DNA of 64,000 nt from Salipiger thiooxidans (GCF_900102075.1 NZ_FNAV01000004.1:186001-250000), one strand, 5' to 3'. Positions 42,477 to 51,446 are shown, numbered from the stretch's first letter. Program-made: numbers and translations. Notes: a model not told the origin generated them from the sequence alone.

Positions 42477-44282
42477 TCAGACCACCACGGCCGCGCCGTT
42501 CGAGGCAAGGCCGACGTTCTGGCGGAAGGCCTCGAAGAGCTCGCGGCCGACGCCGTGGCCGTTGTCGGCAAGGTCCGCGCTCACCGGCGTGCGGCTGTCG
42601 AAATCGGGCGCGAGACAGGTGAGCGTGCCGTTGGTGGCGTCGACGCGCACCATGTCGCCGTCGCGAAGCTTGGCGAGCGGGCCGCCGTTCGCGGCCTCGG
42701 GGCAGACGTGGATCGCCGCGGGGACCTTGCCGCTGGCGCCGGACATGCGGCCATCGGTGACCAGCGCCACCTTCAGGCCGCGGTCCTGCAGAACCGCCAG
42801 TGTGGGCGTCAGCGAGTGCAGCTCGGGCATGCCATTGGCGCTCGGGCCCTGGAAGCGTACGACGACGACCGTGTCCTCGGTAAACTCGCCCGCCTTGAAG
42901 GCGTTCTTGACCGCCGCCTGGTCCTGGAAAACCCTGGCCTTTGCTTCGATGACATGGCGCGAGGGATCGACCGCAGAGACCTTCATGATGCCGTGGCCAA
43001 GGTTGCCGATGAGCTGCTTCAGCCCACCGGTCTTCTGGAACGGATCCGAGGCAGGGCGCAGGATCTTGTCGTTCTGGCTGACCCGCGCGGCCTCCTCGTA
43101 GCTCACCGCTCCGTCGCGAAGCTTGGGCTCGCGGGTGTAGAGCGACAACCCGTCCCCGGCGACGGTGGTGACGTCCTCGTGCAGGAGGCCTGCGTCGAGC
43201 AGTTCGCCGATCATGTATTGCAGCCCGCCCGCCGCGTGGAAGTGGTTCACGTCGGCGAGGCCGTTGGGATAGACCTTGGCCATCTGCGGCACGACCGAGG
43301 AGATCGCGTCGAAATCCTCGAGCGTGAGCTCGATCCCGGCAGCGCGTGCCATGGCGGGCAGGTGCAGCACGAGGTTGGTCGAGCCGCCCGTTGCCATCAG
43401 CCCGACGATGCCGTTCACGAAGGCCTTGGCGTCGAGGATGTCGCAGACCGGGCGGTAGTCGTTGCCGAGCTTGGTGATCTCGAGCGCGCGGGTGGTGCCG
43501 GCCTCGGTCAGCGCGTCGCGCAGGGGCGTGTTGGGATTCACGAAGCTCGCGCCAGGCAGGTGCAGGCCCATGAGCTCCATCAGCATCTGGTTGGTGTTGG
43601 CGGTGCCGTAGAAGGTGCAGGTGCCCGGCCCGTGGTACGAGGCCATCTCGGCCTCCATCAGCTTGTCGCGTCCGATCTCGCCGGTGGCGAACTGCTGGCG
43701 CACCTTGGATTTCTCGTCGTTGGGAAGACCCGAAGTCATCGGTCCTGCAGGCAGGAAGATGCCGGGAATGTAGCCGAAGGTGGCGGCGGCGATGATCAGC
43801 CCCGGCACGATCTTGTCGCAGACGCCGAGATAAACCGCCGCGTCGAAGGTGTTGTGCGAGAGCGAGACCCCGGCGGCCAGCGCGATCACGTCGCGCGAGA
43901 AGAGCGAAAGCTCCATTCCCACCTGGCCTTGGGTGACGCCGTCGCACATCGCCGGGACGCCGCCCGCCACCTGCGCGGTGCCGCCTGCGGCGCGCGCGGC
44001 GCTGCGGATGATCTCGGGGAAACGCTCGAAGGGCTGATGGGCCGAGAGCATGTCGTTGTAGGCGGACACGATGCCGAGGTTCGGTACCCGCCCCTCGGCC
44101 AGCGCCTGCTGGTCGACGCCCATCGCCGCGTAGGCGTGGGCCTGGTTGCCGCAGGTCAGGTGGCCCCGGCGGGGGCCCTCCTCGGCGGCGCGACGCATGC
44201 GGTCGAGATAGGTGGTGCGGCGGGCCTCGGAGCGGGCCTCAATGGTCTCGGTGACCTTGGCGATGGTGGCGTCGAGCGGCAT
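42477..44282 (-). CDS. edd: Phosphogluconate dehydratase
   Basis: 601 residues of the IlvD/Edd family. It dehydrates 6-phosphogluconate to KDPG in the Entner-Doudoroff pathway. Family marks are [55 protein letters not shown], the cluster cysteine in [20 protein letters not shown], and [19 protein letters not shown] near the C-terminus. Length and N-terminus fit Edd rather than IlvD. The KDPG aldolase gene (eda) is not adjacent. A terminator lies after it and a long structured spacer precedes it. Confidence 0.95.
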   Translation of the reverse strand: MPLDATIAKVTETIEARSEARRTTYLDRMRRAAEEGPRRGHLTCGNQAHAYAAMGVDQQALAEGRVPNLGIVSAYNDMLSAHQPFERFPEIIRSAARAAGGTAQVAGGVPAMCDGVTQGQVGMELSLFSRDVIALAAGVSLSHNTFDAAVYLGVCDKIVPGLIIAAATFGYIPGIFLPAGPMTSGLPNDEKSKVRQQFATGEIGRDKLMEAEMASYHGPGTCTFYGTANTNQMLMELMGLHLPGASFVNPNTPLRDALTEAGTTRALEITKLGNDYRPVCDILDAKAFVNGIVGLMATGGSTNLVLHLPAMARAAGIELTLEDFDAISSVVPQMAKVYPNGLADVNHFHAAGGLQYMIGELLDAGLLHEDVTTVAGDGLSLYTREPKLRDGAVSYEEAARVSQNDKILRPASDPFQKTGGLKQLIGNLGHGIMKVSAVDPSRHVIEAKARVFQDQAAVKNAFKAGEFTEDTVVVVRFQGPSANGMPELHSLTPTLAVLQDRGLKVALVTDGRMSGASGKVPAAIHVCPEAANGGPLAKLRDGDMVRVDATNGTLTCLAPDFDSRTPVSADLADNGHGVGRELFEAFRQNVGLASNGAAVVV

Positions 44283-44468
44283 GGCTGGCTCCCTTGTCCC
44301 TGGCCGTCCCGCGAGGGGTGCGGGCGATCGCTATGCGAACCACATAGAATTGTTGGCGCTAACAGTAAAGCCGTTTGGGGCGGGTTTCACCGAGATCGCC
44401 CCGGCCGGGCGTATCATCGCCGGAAAGAAACACCCGTTGCGCCCTGTTTCTGACCAATTCCGCGGGCA

Positions 44469-44486
44469 TTTCGGGATGTACCGAAA
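44469..44486. repeat. TTTCGG-N6-CCGAAA inverted repeat
   Basis: TTTCGG-gatgta-CCGAAA, about 190 bases upstream of the edd start. First of three similar elements in this spacer. Confidence 0.55.
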
Positions 44487-44657
44487 CCTTGCCCGACAGA
44501 GGTGGGACGGACCGAAAGACAGAGCAGGGGTTACCGAAATGAGCGCAGCAGCACAGATTTCGAGGGTGGCATCCCTCGTCGCGGCGACCGGGAACGTGGG
44601 CCGTGGACGCGCAGCGTTCGGGGCACAGCCGGAGAGCCGGGGCCGGGCTCAAGCAGC

Positions 44658-44677
44658 ATTTCGGACAGACCCGAAAT
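44658..44677. repeat. ATTTCGG-N6-CCGAAAT inverted repeat
   Basis: ATTTCGG-acagac-CCGAAAT, a perfect 7+7 repeat with the same 6-base spacer as the copy at 44469. Confidence 0.6.
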
Positions 44678-44896
44678 CCCGGTGCCCCACCGCGACCGGC
44701 CGACCTGCCCGATGGCGGTCAAGGCGGTCCGGCGGGCAAGGGCACGGGCGCTGAGCCCCGCCACCAGACCCACGAACCACACATAAAGCCCGGAGTAGTC
44801 TGAGGGATGTGCCCTGCCGTGAGTGAAGCCGGAGAGGACCCGGGACGGCAGGGCAGATGACCTATCCAAAGGGATAGGGATGCCCCACCTGCGCGC

Positions 44897-44912
44897 ATTT
44901 CGGGTGTCCCGA
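44897..44912. repeat. TCGGG-N3-CCCGA inverted repeat
   Basis: ATTTCGGG-tgt-CCCGAG; the left half matches the other copies, the right half is shortened. Confidence 0.45.
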
Positions 44913-44980
44913 GGCGCGGTACGCCTTCGTCGTTAACGCGGGCATAAGGGAGAGGCCAGCAGCGATGCCGGACCGAAGAG

Positions 44981-45012
44981 ACCGGCATGAGCAAAGACCG
45001 GCATGAGCAAAG
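44981..45012 (+). repeat. 16-bp perfect tandem repeat
   Basis: ACCGGCATGAGCAAAG occurs twice back to back (44981-44996 and 44997-45012), 38 bases before the start of a small membrane-peptide gene. Each unit contains ATGAGCAAAG. Confidence 0.85.
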
Positions 45013-45050
45013 AAGCGAAATGCCGAAAGGCACCAGAAGGAGGAATGGAC

Positions 45051-45179
45051 ATGTATATCGGAGCTCTCGTCGTCATCATCGCTGCAGGCTGTGTTTTCGA
45101 ACTTCTCGAGGGAGCAGCAGAACGTCGCCGCTACCAGCGCAACGCGCAGCTGGTGGACTTCCCCGGCCTCAACGACTGA
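45051..45179 (+). CDS. Small membrane peptide, 42 aa
   Basis: A 43-codon frame opened by ATG 45051, with an ideal AAGGAGG seven bases upstream. The peptide has one hydrophobic N-terminal stretch (MYIGALVVIIAAGCVFELL) followed by a basic, polar tail (AAERRRYQRNAQLVDF). It probably inserts in the inner membrane with its basic tail inside. I do not recognise it. The strong ribosome-binding site and clean protein pattern make it more credible than other short frames here. A 13-bp hairpin follows. Confidence 0.7.
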   Translation: MYIGALVVIIAAGCVFELLEGAAERRRYQRNAQLVDFPGLND

Positions 45180-45230
45180 CCCCGGATCGCGACCTGCGCC
45201 GCGGGCGCCATCCGGCGCGACAGGCGGCAG

Positions 45231-45262
45231 GGCTTGGCGACGCCCGGGCGCGTCGCCAAGCC
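45231..45262 (+). terminator. Strong hairpin after the 42-aa peptide gene
   Basis: GGCTTGGCGACGC (45231-45243) pairs perfectly with GCGTCGCCAAGCC (45250-45262), 13 bp with a 6-base loop. There is no T tract. Likely transcript end before the methyltransferase gene. Confidence 0.55.
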
Positions 45263-45344
45263 CCCTGCATCTCCCTCCAAAACCAGCTCAACCGACCCCG
45301 GGCCGTGTCTTCCCTCGGACACGAAGCCGGAGTATAGGGGCGGC

Positions 45345-46541
45345 ATGAGTGCCGCCCCTCTTCCTGTCGTCAGACTGACGCCCAAAGCCAACCTGCGTGC
45401 CATCCGCCGTGGGTTCCCGTGGATCTATGCCAACGAGCTGGTGCTCGACCGCCGTACCAAGGCGCTCGCACCGGGCACGGTGGCGCTGCTCGAGGATACC
45501 GAGCGCAAGCCGGTCGGCCTCGTCGGGGTTACGCCCGCGTCGAAGATCGCCGCGCGCATGCTCGACCGCGACGATCAGGCCGAGATCGGCCGCGACTGGC
45601 TCGCCACCCGGCTGCGCCGCGCGCTGGAGCTGCGCGAGCGGATCTACGACGCGCCCTTCTACCGCCTCGTGCACGCCGAGGCCGATGGCATGCCCGGCGT
45701 CATCATCGACCGCTTCGGCGACACCTGCGTGGTGCAGCCCAACGCCGCATGGGCCGAGCTGCTGCTGCCCGACCTGACGCAGGCGCTGGCGGACGTGACA
45801 GGCGTCACCAACATTCTCAAGAACGCGGGCTCGCGCGGGCGGTCTCTCGAGGGGCTCGACGACGCCGACGCGGTGCTGCTGGGCAGCGCCCCCGACGCTC
45901 CGGTGCCGGTCGAGATGAACGGCGCCACCTACATGGCCGACCTCACCGGAGGCCAGAAGACCGGGCTCTTCTACGACCAGCGTCCGAACCAGGAGTTCGC
46001 CGCGCGGCTCGCGCGCGGGCAGTCGGTGCTCGACGTGTTCAGCCACGTGGGCGGCTTCGCGCTTGCCGCGCTCGCAGGCGGCGCCACCTCGGCGCTGGCG
46101 GTCGACGGCTCGGCGCCCGCGCTGGCGCTGGCCGAGGAGGGCGCCCGCCGCATGGGTGCCGCCGACCGCTTCGCCATCCGCCAGGGCGACGCCTTCTCGA
46201 CGCTCGACGCGCTCGGGCAGGAGAACGCCCGCTTCGGCGTGGTGATCTGCGACCCGCCCGCCTTCGCGCCGTCCAAGCCCGCGCTCGACGCCGGCCTGCG
46301 CGCCTACGAGAAGGTGGCGCGGCTCTCGGCGCCGCTGGTGGCCGAGGGCGGCTACCTCGTGCTTTGCTCCTGCTCGCACGCCGCCGATCTCTCGAGCTTC
46401 ACCGGCGCCTGCCTGCGCGGCATCGGCCGGGCCGGCCGTCGCGCGCAGCTGCTGCGCACCGGTTTCGCCGGGCCGGACCATCCGCTGATGCCGCAACTGG
46501 CCGAGTCGGGCTATCTCAAGGCGCTGGCGTTCCGGCTGTGA
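45345..46541 (+). CDS. rlmI: Class I SAM-dependent rRNA cytosine methyltransferase (RlmI-like)
   Basis: 398 residues: an N-terminal PUA-like domain (residues 10-75, RAIRRGFPWIYANEL), a middle domain, and a Rossmann methyltransferase with FYDQRPNQEF, LDVFSHVGGFALAA (SAM motif I), the catalytic-loop motif CDPPAFAPSK and LCSCSHAADLSSF with the catalytic cysteine. This is the RlmI layout (m5C of 23S rRNA, position 1962 in E. coli numbering); other RlmI/RlmK-like specificities cannot be excluded. Its stop overlaps the next gene's GTG by four bases. Confidence 0.85.
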   Translation: MSAAPLPVVRLTPKANLRAIRRGFPWIYANELVLDRRTKALAPGTVALLEDTERKPVGLVGVTPASKIAARMLDRDDQAEIGRDWLATRLRRALELRERIYDAPFYRLVHAEADGMPGVIIDRFGDTCVVQPNAAWAELLLPDLTQALADVTGVTNILKNAGSRGRSLEGLDDADAVLLGSAPDAPVPVEMNGATYMADLTGGQKTGLFYDQRPNQEFAARLARGQSVLDVFSHVGGFALAALAGGATSALAVDGSAPALALAEEGARRMGAADRFAIRQGDAFSTLDALGQENARFGVVICDPPAFAPSKPALDAGLRAYEKVARLSAPLVAEGGYLVLCSCSHAADLSSFTGACLRGIGRAGRRAQLLRTGFAGPDHPLMPQLAESGYLKALAFRL

Positions 46542-47086
46542 AGGTCCTGCTCGACACCTGCGTGCTCTATCCCACGGTGATGCGGGAGGTGCTGCTGGGG
46601 GTCGCGGCGCAGGGTGTCTACGAGCCGCTCTGGTCCGAGCGGATCCTCGAGGAATGGGCGCTCGCCGCCCGCAAGCTCGGCCCCATGGGCGAGGTGCAGG
46701 CCCGGGGAGAGATCGCGCAGGTGCGCGCTGCCTGGCCCAAGGCCGAGATCCGCTTCCCGCCGTCGCTCGAGTCGCGGCTCTGGCTGCCCGATCCCGCCGA
46801 CCTGCACGTGCTGGCGGCGGCGATCGCGGGCTACGCCGACGTCATCGTCACCGAAAACGCCAAGGATTTCCCGCGCGGCATCCTCGCCGAGGAGGGGCTG
46901 TCGCGGGTCGATGCCGACGGTTTCCTGCGCGGGCTCTTCGAGGCCCAGCCGGGCCGCGTGCGCGACGCCTGCGAGGCGGTGCTGGCCGAGGCGCGCCGGC
47001 TCTCGGGCGAGGACTGGACCATGCGCGGGCTGCTCAAGAAGGCGCGGCTGCCGCGTCTTGGCAAGGCCCTCGAAGCCGCCGGGTGA
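46538..47086 (+). CDS. PIN-domain protein coupled to the methyltransferase gene
   Basis: 182 residues, GTG start inside the previous stop (GTGA overlap). The PIN fold is shown by VKVLLDTCVLYPTV (first acidic residue), the acidic residues near 20-40 (LWSERILEEWALAARKL), and DPADLHVLAAAIAGYADVIVTENAKDFP near residue 88. PIN proteins are usually Mg-dependent ribonucleases; many are VapC toxins. Here there is no antitoxin gene beside it and the partner is an rRNA methyltransferase, so a role in RNA processing is possible. That is inference. Confidence 0.82.
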   Translation: MKVLLDTCVLYPTVMREVLLGVAAQGVYEPLWSERILEEWALAARKLGPMGEVQARGEIAQVRAAWPKAEIRFPPSLESRLWLPDPADLHVLAAAIAGYADVIVTENAKDFPRGILAEEGLSRVDADGFLRGLFEAQPGRVRDACEAVLAEARRLSGEDWTMRGLLKKARLPRLGKALEAAG

Positions 47087-47186
47087 CATCCCGCCGCACC
47101 CCGGGGCGCCGGGGGCGTTCTGTCTCATTCCTGTCATGCACCGCTTCTATGCTGCGGCCGTGCCATGGCTTGCGGGACATTCTGAC

Positions 47187-48767
47187 ATGCAGGACCTTCT
47201 CCGACCGGGGATCGCGGCGGCGGGGCTCGCCGCGGAACTCTGCGAGCGGCTCGAGACGTTGCGCGACACGGTGACCTGGGAAGCGGCGTCGACGCTCGCG
47301 GGCTGGGAGCCGGCGCTCGGCGGCGGCGCGGCCTTCCGGGCGCGCGCCGAGAACCTCGCCGTCTACCTCGCCTTCCGCAAGCAGGACCTGACTGCCGAGC
47401 AGGCGGCTCTCTCGGCGCTTGGCCTGTCGTCTCTGGGCCGCTCCGAGGCGCATGTGATGGCCACGCTCGACGCGGTGATCGCCACGTTGCAGGCGCTGGC
47501 GGGTGAGGCGCCACTGGCCGGGCGCCAGCCCGTGGCAGAGGCCGCGCTGGCGCGCCATGTCCAGCACGAGCGCGACCGCATCTTCGGCGCCGATCCCTCG
47601 GGCCCCGAAACCCGCATCATGGTGACGCTGCCCTCGGAGGCGGCCGAGGATCGCGCCCTCGTGCGCGGGCTGATCGAGGCGGGCGCCACTTGCGTGCGCA
47701 TCAACTGCGCCCACGACACCCCCGCCGCCTGGCGCCGCATGGCGGGCCACGCCCGCGACGCCGCCGCGGCGACCGGGCGGGATCTGCGCATCCTGATGGA
47801 CCTTGCCGGGCCAAAGGTGCGCACCCTGCAGGTGCATATGCCCAAGGCCTTCCTCGAGCGGGAAAAGCGCAAGCGGGTCAAGCGGATGCGCGAGGCAGGG
47901 CGCGACCCGCTGTCGATGGGGCCACTGCTGCTGCCCGGCGACCGTTTCCGGCTGGTGCGTCAGCTGTCGGGAGCCAAGGACCTGCCCGAGGCGACACTGA
48001 GCCACCCCGAGCTGCTGGCCCGCACCGTGACCGGCGGGCGGCTCTGGTTCGACGACGGCAAGCTTTCGGCGGTGGTGGTCGAACGCGACGACGACCACGC
48101 GCTGCTGCAGGTCGAGACGGCGCGCGACGGCGGTACCCGGCTGCCGCCCGAGAAGGGCGTCAACATGCCCGGCGTCGACATGGAGATCCCGGCGCTGGCC
48201 GAGGCCGACCTCGCGGCGCTCGACACGGTGGTGACGCTGGCCGACGCGGTGGGGTTCTCGTTCGTGCAGACGCCCGACGACATCCGCGCCCTGCACGCCG
48301 CGCTCGACGCCCGGCTGCCCGAGGGCGCGCCACGGCCGGCGGTTGTGCTCAAGATCGAGACCGAGCGCGCCATCCGCAACCTGCCGCGGCTCATCGTCAT
48401 GGCGGGCGGCGCCGGGCCGGTGGCAGTGATGATCGCGCGCGGTGACCTCGCGGTCGAGATCGGGCTCGCCCGGCTGGCCGAGATCCAGGAAGAGATCCTG
48501 TGGATCTGCGAGGCCGCGGGCGTGCCGGTGGTCTGGGCCACTCAGGTGCTCGAGGGGCTGGCCAAGCAGGGCAATCCCAGCCGCGCCGAGGCCACCGACG
48601 CCGCGATGGGCCAGCGCGCCGAATGCGTGATGCTCAACAAGGGCCCGCACGCCGCCGAAGCGGTGGCTTTCCTCGCCCGCATCCTGCGCCGCATGGACCG
48701 GCACCAATCCAAGAAATCCCCGCGGCTCGGTCCGCTTCGTGCCTGGCACGGGCCGCAGGATCTCTGA
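47187..48767 (+). CDS. Pyruvate kinase-like protein (non-canonical)
   Basis: 526 residues. The C-terminal 380 residues carry pyruvate-kinase motifs: RINCAHDT, LMDLAGPKVRT, WFDDGKLS, PPEKGVNMPG, GFSFVQTPDDI, VVLKIETERAIRNL, VMIARGDLAVEIGL, ATQVLEGLAKQGNPSRAEATDAAM and CVMLNKGP. In place of the normal N-terminus there is a unique region of about 140 residues, and the regulatory C-terminal domain of standard pyruvate kinases is missing. Catalytic lysine and Mg ligands (KIE..., ARGD) appear present, so phosphoenolpyruvate-linked chemistry is plausible. An in-frame start at 47136 is an alternative. Confidence 0.75.
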   Translation: MQDLLRPGIAAAGLAAELCERLETLRDTVTWEAASTLAGWEPALGGGAAFRARAENLAVYLAFRKQDLTAEQAALSALGLSSLGRSEAHVMATLDAVIATLQALAGEAPLAGRQPVAEAALARHVQHERDRIFGADPSGPETRIMVTLPSEAAEDRALVRGLIEAGATCVRINCAHDTPAAWRRMAGHARDAAAATGRDLRILMDLAGPKVRTLQVHMPKAFLEREKRKRVKRMREAGRDPLSMGPLLLPGDRFRLVRQLSGAKDLPEATLSHPELLARTVTGGRLWFDDGKLSAVVVERDDDHALLQVETARDGGTRLPPEKGVNMPGVDMEIPALAEADLAALDTVVTLADAVGFSFVQTPDDIRALHAALDARLPEGAPRPAVVLKIETERAIRNLPRLIVMAGGAGPVAVMIARGDLAVEIGLARLAEIQEEILWICEAAGVPVVWATQVLEGLAKQGNPSRAEATDAAMGQRAECVMLNKGPHAAEAVAFLARILRRMDRHQSKKSPRLGPLRAWHGPQDL

Positions 48768-48918
48768 CCGCCGCGAGGACACCTGCCGTGTCCGGGCTGC
48801 GCGCAATCGCCGCGATTTGACGCCGCGGGCCGGGGGCGGTCTTGCAGCGAAAACGGGGGGCTGCTACTCACTTTCCGTTATCCCGATCTGTTTGGTCGGG
48901 AACTGAGAAGGTGGGCCC

Positions 48919-49992
48919 GTGCAGACACCCCGGCTGGAAATCCGCAATATCGTGCGCCGTTTCGACGGCCGCCGCGTCGTCGATGACGTGTCCTTGACCA
49001 TTCAGCCCGGCGACGTCACCTGCCTGCTGGGCCCTTCGGGGTGCGGCAAGTCCACGACGCTGCGGATGATCGCGGGCGTCGACATGCAGGACGAGGGCGA
49101 GATCTACGTCGACGGCAAGCTGATCTGCGACACCGTCTTCCGGGTGCCGCCCGAGCGCCGCCAGATCGGCCTCATGTTCCAGGATTTCGCGCTGTTCCCG
49201 CACCTCTCGGTGGGCGACAACGTCGCCTTCGGCCTGCGCGACGGCAAGGCCGAGAAGCGCCGCCGCGCCGGCGAGCTGCTCGAGCGGGTGGGGCTGTCGC
49301 GCTTCATCGACGACTTTCCGCACCAGCTCTCGGGAGGCGAGCAGCAGCGCGTGGCGCTGGCCCGGGCGCTGGCGCCGCGGCCCCGGATCATGCTCATGGA
49401 CGAACCGTTCTCGGGGCTGGACAACCGTCTGCGCGACGGCATCCGCGACGAGACGCTGGCGCTGCTCAAGGAAGAGGGGACCTCGGTCCTGCTGGTGACC
49501 CACGAGCCCGAGGAGGCCATGCGCATGGCCGACGAGATTGCGCTTATGCGCGGCGGCCAGATCGTGCAGCGCGGCGCGCCCTACAACATCTACAACCGCC
49601 CCGTGGACAAGGCGGCGGTGGCCTTCTTCAGCGACGTCAACGTGCTGCGCGGCACGGTCAAGGGCGCGCTCACCGAGACGCCCTTCGGGCAGTTCCTCGC
49701 GCCGGGCATTCCGGACGGCTCCGAGGTCGACATCGTCTTCCGGCCGCAGCACATCGGGCTCGATTTCGACCGCAACGGCCGTGGCCCGAACGCCACCGAA
49801 CTCGCGGGCACGCCCGCGCGCGGCGTGGTGCAGCGGGCGCGGTTCATGGGGTCGGAAAGCCTCGTGGAGTACCGCATGGACTTCAACGGCGAGGTGCTGA
49901 AGGCGACGGTGCCGAACGTGTTCCTGCCCAAGCCCGGCACGCCGATGTGGCTGACCGTGCGGCGCGACCGCTGCTTCGTCTTCCCCGCCTGA
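48919..49992 (+). CDS. ABC transporter ATP-binding protein (FbpC/PotA-like)
   Basis: 357 residues, GTG start with GAAGGTGG upstream. It has Walker A GPSGCGKST, Q-loop MFQDFALFPHL, signature LSGGEQQRVALARAL, Walker B IMLMDEPFSGLD and H-loop VTHEPEEAMRMAD, then a C-terminal TOBE-like regulatory domain (residues 240-355). This is the importer class of Fe3+/putrescine/thiamine type. No permease or binding protein lies next to it, so the substrate is open. It follows the pyruvate-kinase-like gene after 150 bases. Confidence 0.85.
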   Translation: MQTPRLEIRNIVRRFDGRRVVDDVSLTIQPGDVTCLLGPSGCGKSTTLRMIAGVDMQDEGEIYVDGKLICDTVFRVPPERRQIGLMFQDFALFPHLSVGDNVAFGLRDGKAEKRRRAGELLERVGLSRFIDDFPHQLSGGEQQRVALARALAPRPRIMLMDEPFSGLDNRLRDGIRDETLALLKEEGTSVLLVTHEPEEAMRMADEIALMRGGQIVQRGAPYNIYNRPVDKAAVAFFSDVNVLRGTVKGALTETPFGQFLAPGIPDGSEVDIVFRPQHIGLDFDRNGRGPNATELAGTPARGVVQRARFMGSESLVEYRMDFNGEVLKATVPNVFLPKPGTPMWLTVRRDRCFVFPA

Positions 49993-50037
49993 AGCGCAGG
50001 TTCGGGCTCAGGCTCAGCCTCAGCTTCGGGCGCAGAC

Positions 50038-50940
50038 TCAGGCCAGCCACGCCAGCGACAGCAGCGACAGCACCGAGGTCCAGATGATCACCGGCGCGAT
50101 GGCATCGGTGCGCACCCCGTGCAGCAGCGCCAGCGCAAAGGCCATGGCGCCGGACGGCCCCGCCGCGGTCAGGGTAAAGAGGTCGTGCCAGCGCGCGCTG
50201 ACCCCGGCGGCCGCCAAGGCCACGAAGACCAGCGCCGGGAAGACCACGAGCTTCAGCGCCGAGATCGCCGCCACCACCGGTGTCGGGCGCAGGTTCTGCT
50301 GCGACAGGATCACCCCGAGCGCGAACAGCGTCAGCGGTGCGGCTCCGGCGCCGGCGAACTCTGCCGCGGTCAGCATGGGGGCGGGGATCGGCAGGGCCGC
50401 GAGGTTCATCACCACCCCCGCCGCGATCGAGATCAGCACCGGGTTCGACGCGATCCGCCGCGCCGCGCTGCCGATCCCCGCCGAGGGCTGCACCATGAGA
50501 TCGGTGCCCACGATGAAGATCGCGAAGACCACCGAGGCGTCCCAGGCCACGATGGCAGTCACCGGCAGCGCCGCCGCCTCGCCGTAGATCAGGAACGAGA
50601 TCGGCCAGATGTAGAGCAGCGAATTCACGAAGACGACCGCCATGGCCAGCAGCCACGCCTCGGGCCGCTCGCGCCGGAACAGGCGGCGGGCCATCACGTA
50701 GGCCACGGTGAAGGCCACCAGCTCGCAGAGCGCGTAGAGCCCGACCGCCGTCATTTCGAACTCGGCGAAGGGCACCGAGGCCACCAGCGGGAAGATCAGC
50801 GCCGGTTGCAGCAGGAGGAAGGCGACACGGTTCACCGCGCCCGCCTCGACCCGCGAGAAGACGCCGCGCCAGCCCAGCATGTAGCCGAGCGCCAGCATCG
50901 AGAACACCGGCAGGATGTCGTGGGTGAGAATGTGAAGCAT
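50038..50940 (-). CDS. AEC family transporter
   Basis: 300 residues with about ten hydrophobic segments and the family's two-part layout: ILPVFSMLALGYMLGW at the start, N(R)VAFLLLQPALIF, and the C-terminal half beginning ASNPVLISIAAGVVMNLAALPIP. The AEC (auxin efflux carrier) family exports or takes up small organic acids; specificity is unknown. The start at 50940 is internal to a longer frame and begins the conserved MLHILTHDILPVF. It is convergent with the ABC ATPase gene. Confidence 0.85.
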   Translation of the reverse strand: MLHILTHDILPVFSMLALGYMLGWRGVFSRVEAGAVNRVAFLLLQPALIFPLVASVPFAEFEMTAVGLYALCELVAFTVAYVMARRLFRRERPEAWLLAMAVVFVNSLLYIWPISFLIYGEAAALPVTAIVAWDASVVFAIFIVGTDLMVQPSAGIGSAARRIASNPVLISIAAGVVMNLAALPIPAPMLTAAEFAGAGAAPLTLFALGVILSQQNLRPTPVVAAISALKLVVFPALVFVALAAAGVSARWHDLFTLTAAGPSGAMAFALALLHGVRTDAIAPVIIWTSVLSLLSLAWLA

Positions 50941-51077
50941 TTGGACCGGAATGGTATACCGGCGCACCCTGCGCGGGAACGGGGGCGGGGTCAAGCGGTG
51001 GGGGCGCCGCGCGCCACTGACGTTTTCTGTCAGGAGCCGCGGGTAGCCATGGGGCGTCAAGACACAGGAGATTTGCC

Positions 51078-51446
51078 ATGACGACCCCGAACCTCATCCT
51101 GCTCTACGTGAGCGATCCGGCCCGCAGCGCGGCCTTCTACGCGGACCTGCTCGGCACCGAGCCCGAGGCGGTCTTTCCCAACTACGCGGCGCTGTCCTTC
51201 GGCAACGGGCTGAGCCTCGGGCTGTGGTCCACTGCCGCGCAGGACTTCGTCTCGGGCGGCGAGGGGCACCGCTCGGAGCTTGCCTTCATGGTGCCGAGCG
51301 ACGCCGAGGTCGACCGGATGCACGACGACTGGGTCGCCCGCGGCGTGAGTGTCGAGCAGGCGCCCATGCAGGCGGCCTTCGGGCGCACCTTCGTGGCGCT
51401 CGACCCCGACGGCCACCGCATCCGCGTCTGCATGCCGGACCGCTGA
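51078..51446 (+). CDS. VOC (glyoxalase/bleomycin resistance) family protein
   Basis: 122 residues with the two beta-alpha-beta-beta-beta modules of the vicinal oxygen chelate fold: LILLYVSDPARSAAFYADLLG at the start, and FGRTFVALDPDGHRIRVC at the end. Metal ligands are not all evident, so it may be a binding protein rather than an enzyme. GGAG lies eight bases before the ATG (AGGAGATTTGCC). Function unknown. The next gene follows after 86 bases. Confidence 0.8.
   Translation: MTTPNLILLYVSDPARSAAFYADLLGTEPEAVFPNYAALSFGNGLSLGLWSTAAQDFVSGGEGHRSELAFMVPSDAEVDRMHDDWVARGVSVEQAPMQAAFGRTFVALDPDGHRIRVCMPDR

Larger units (their letters stand above)
44283..45050. other. Gene-poor, structure-rich spacer upstream of edd (768 bp)
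   Basis: No convincing gene: frames here are short and lack protein-like composition. A weak candidate is 44539-44754 (+), 71 residues starting MSAAAQISRVASLVAATGNV behind an AGGGG. The region holds TTTCGG...CCGAAA inverted repeats (44469-44486, 44658-44677, 44897-44912), a GCCCTGCCGT/ACGGCAGGGC pair (44811-44820, 44845-44854), a CCTATCC/GGATAGG hairpin (44861-44878) and a 16-bp tandem repeat (44981-45012). It could contain a regulatory RNA; no promoter was pinned down. Confidence 0.55.

Noticed and set aside
44539-44754. A possible 71-residue plus-strand gene (MSAAAQISRVASLV...)
   Set aside because: Only the first 25 residues look protein-like and the rest turns Arg/Pro/Gly-rich; kept as a note in the spacer entry, not as a gene.
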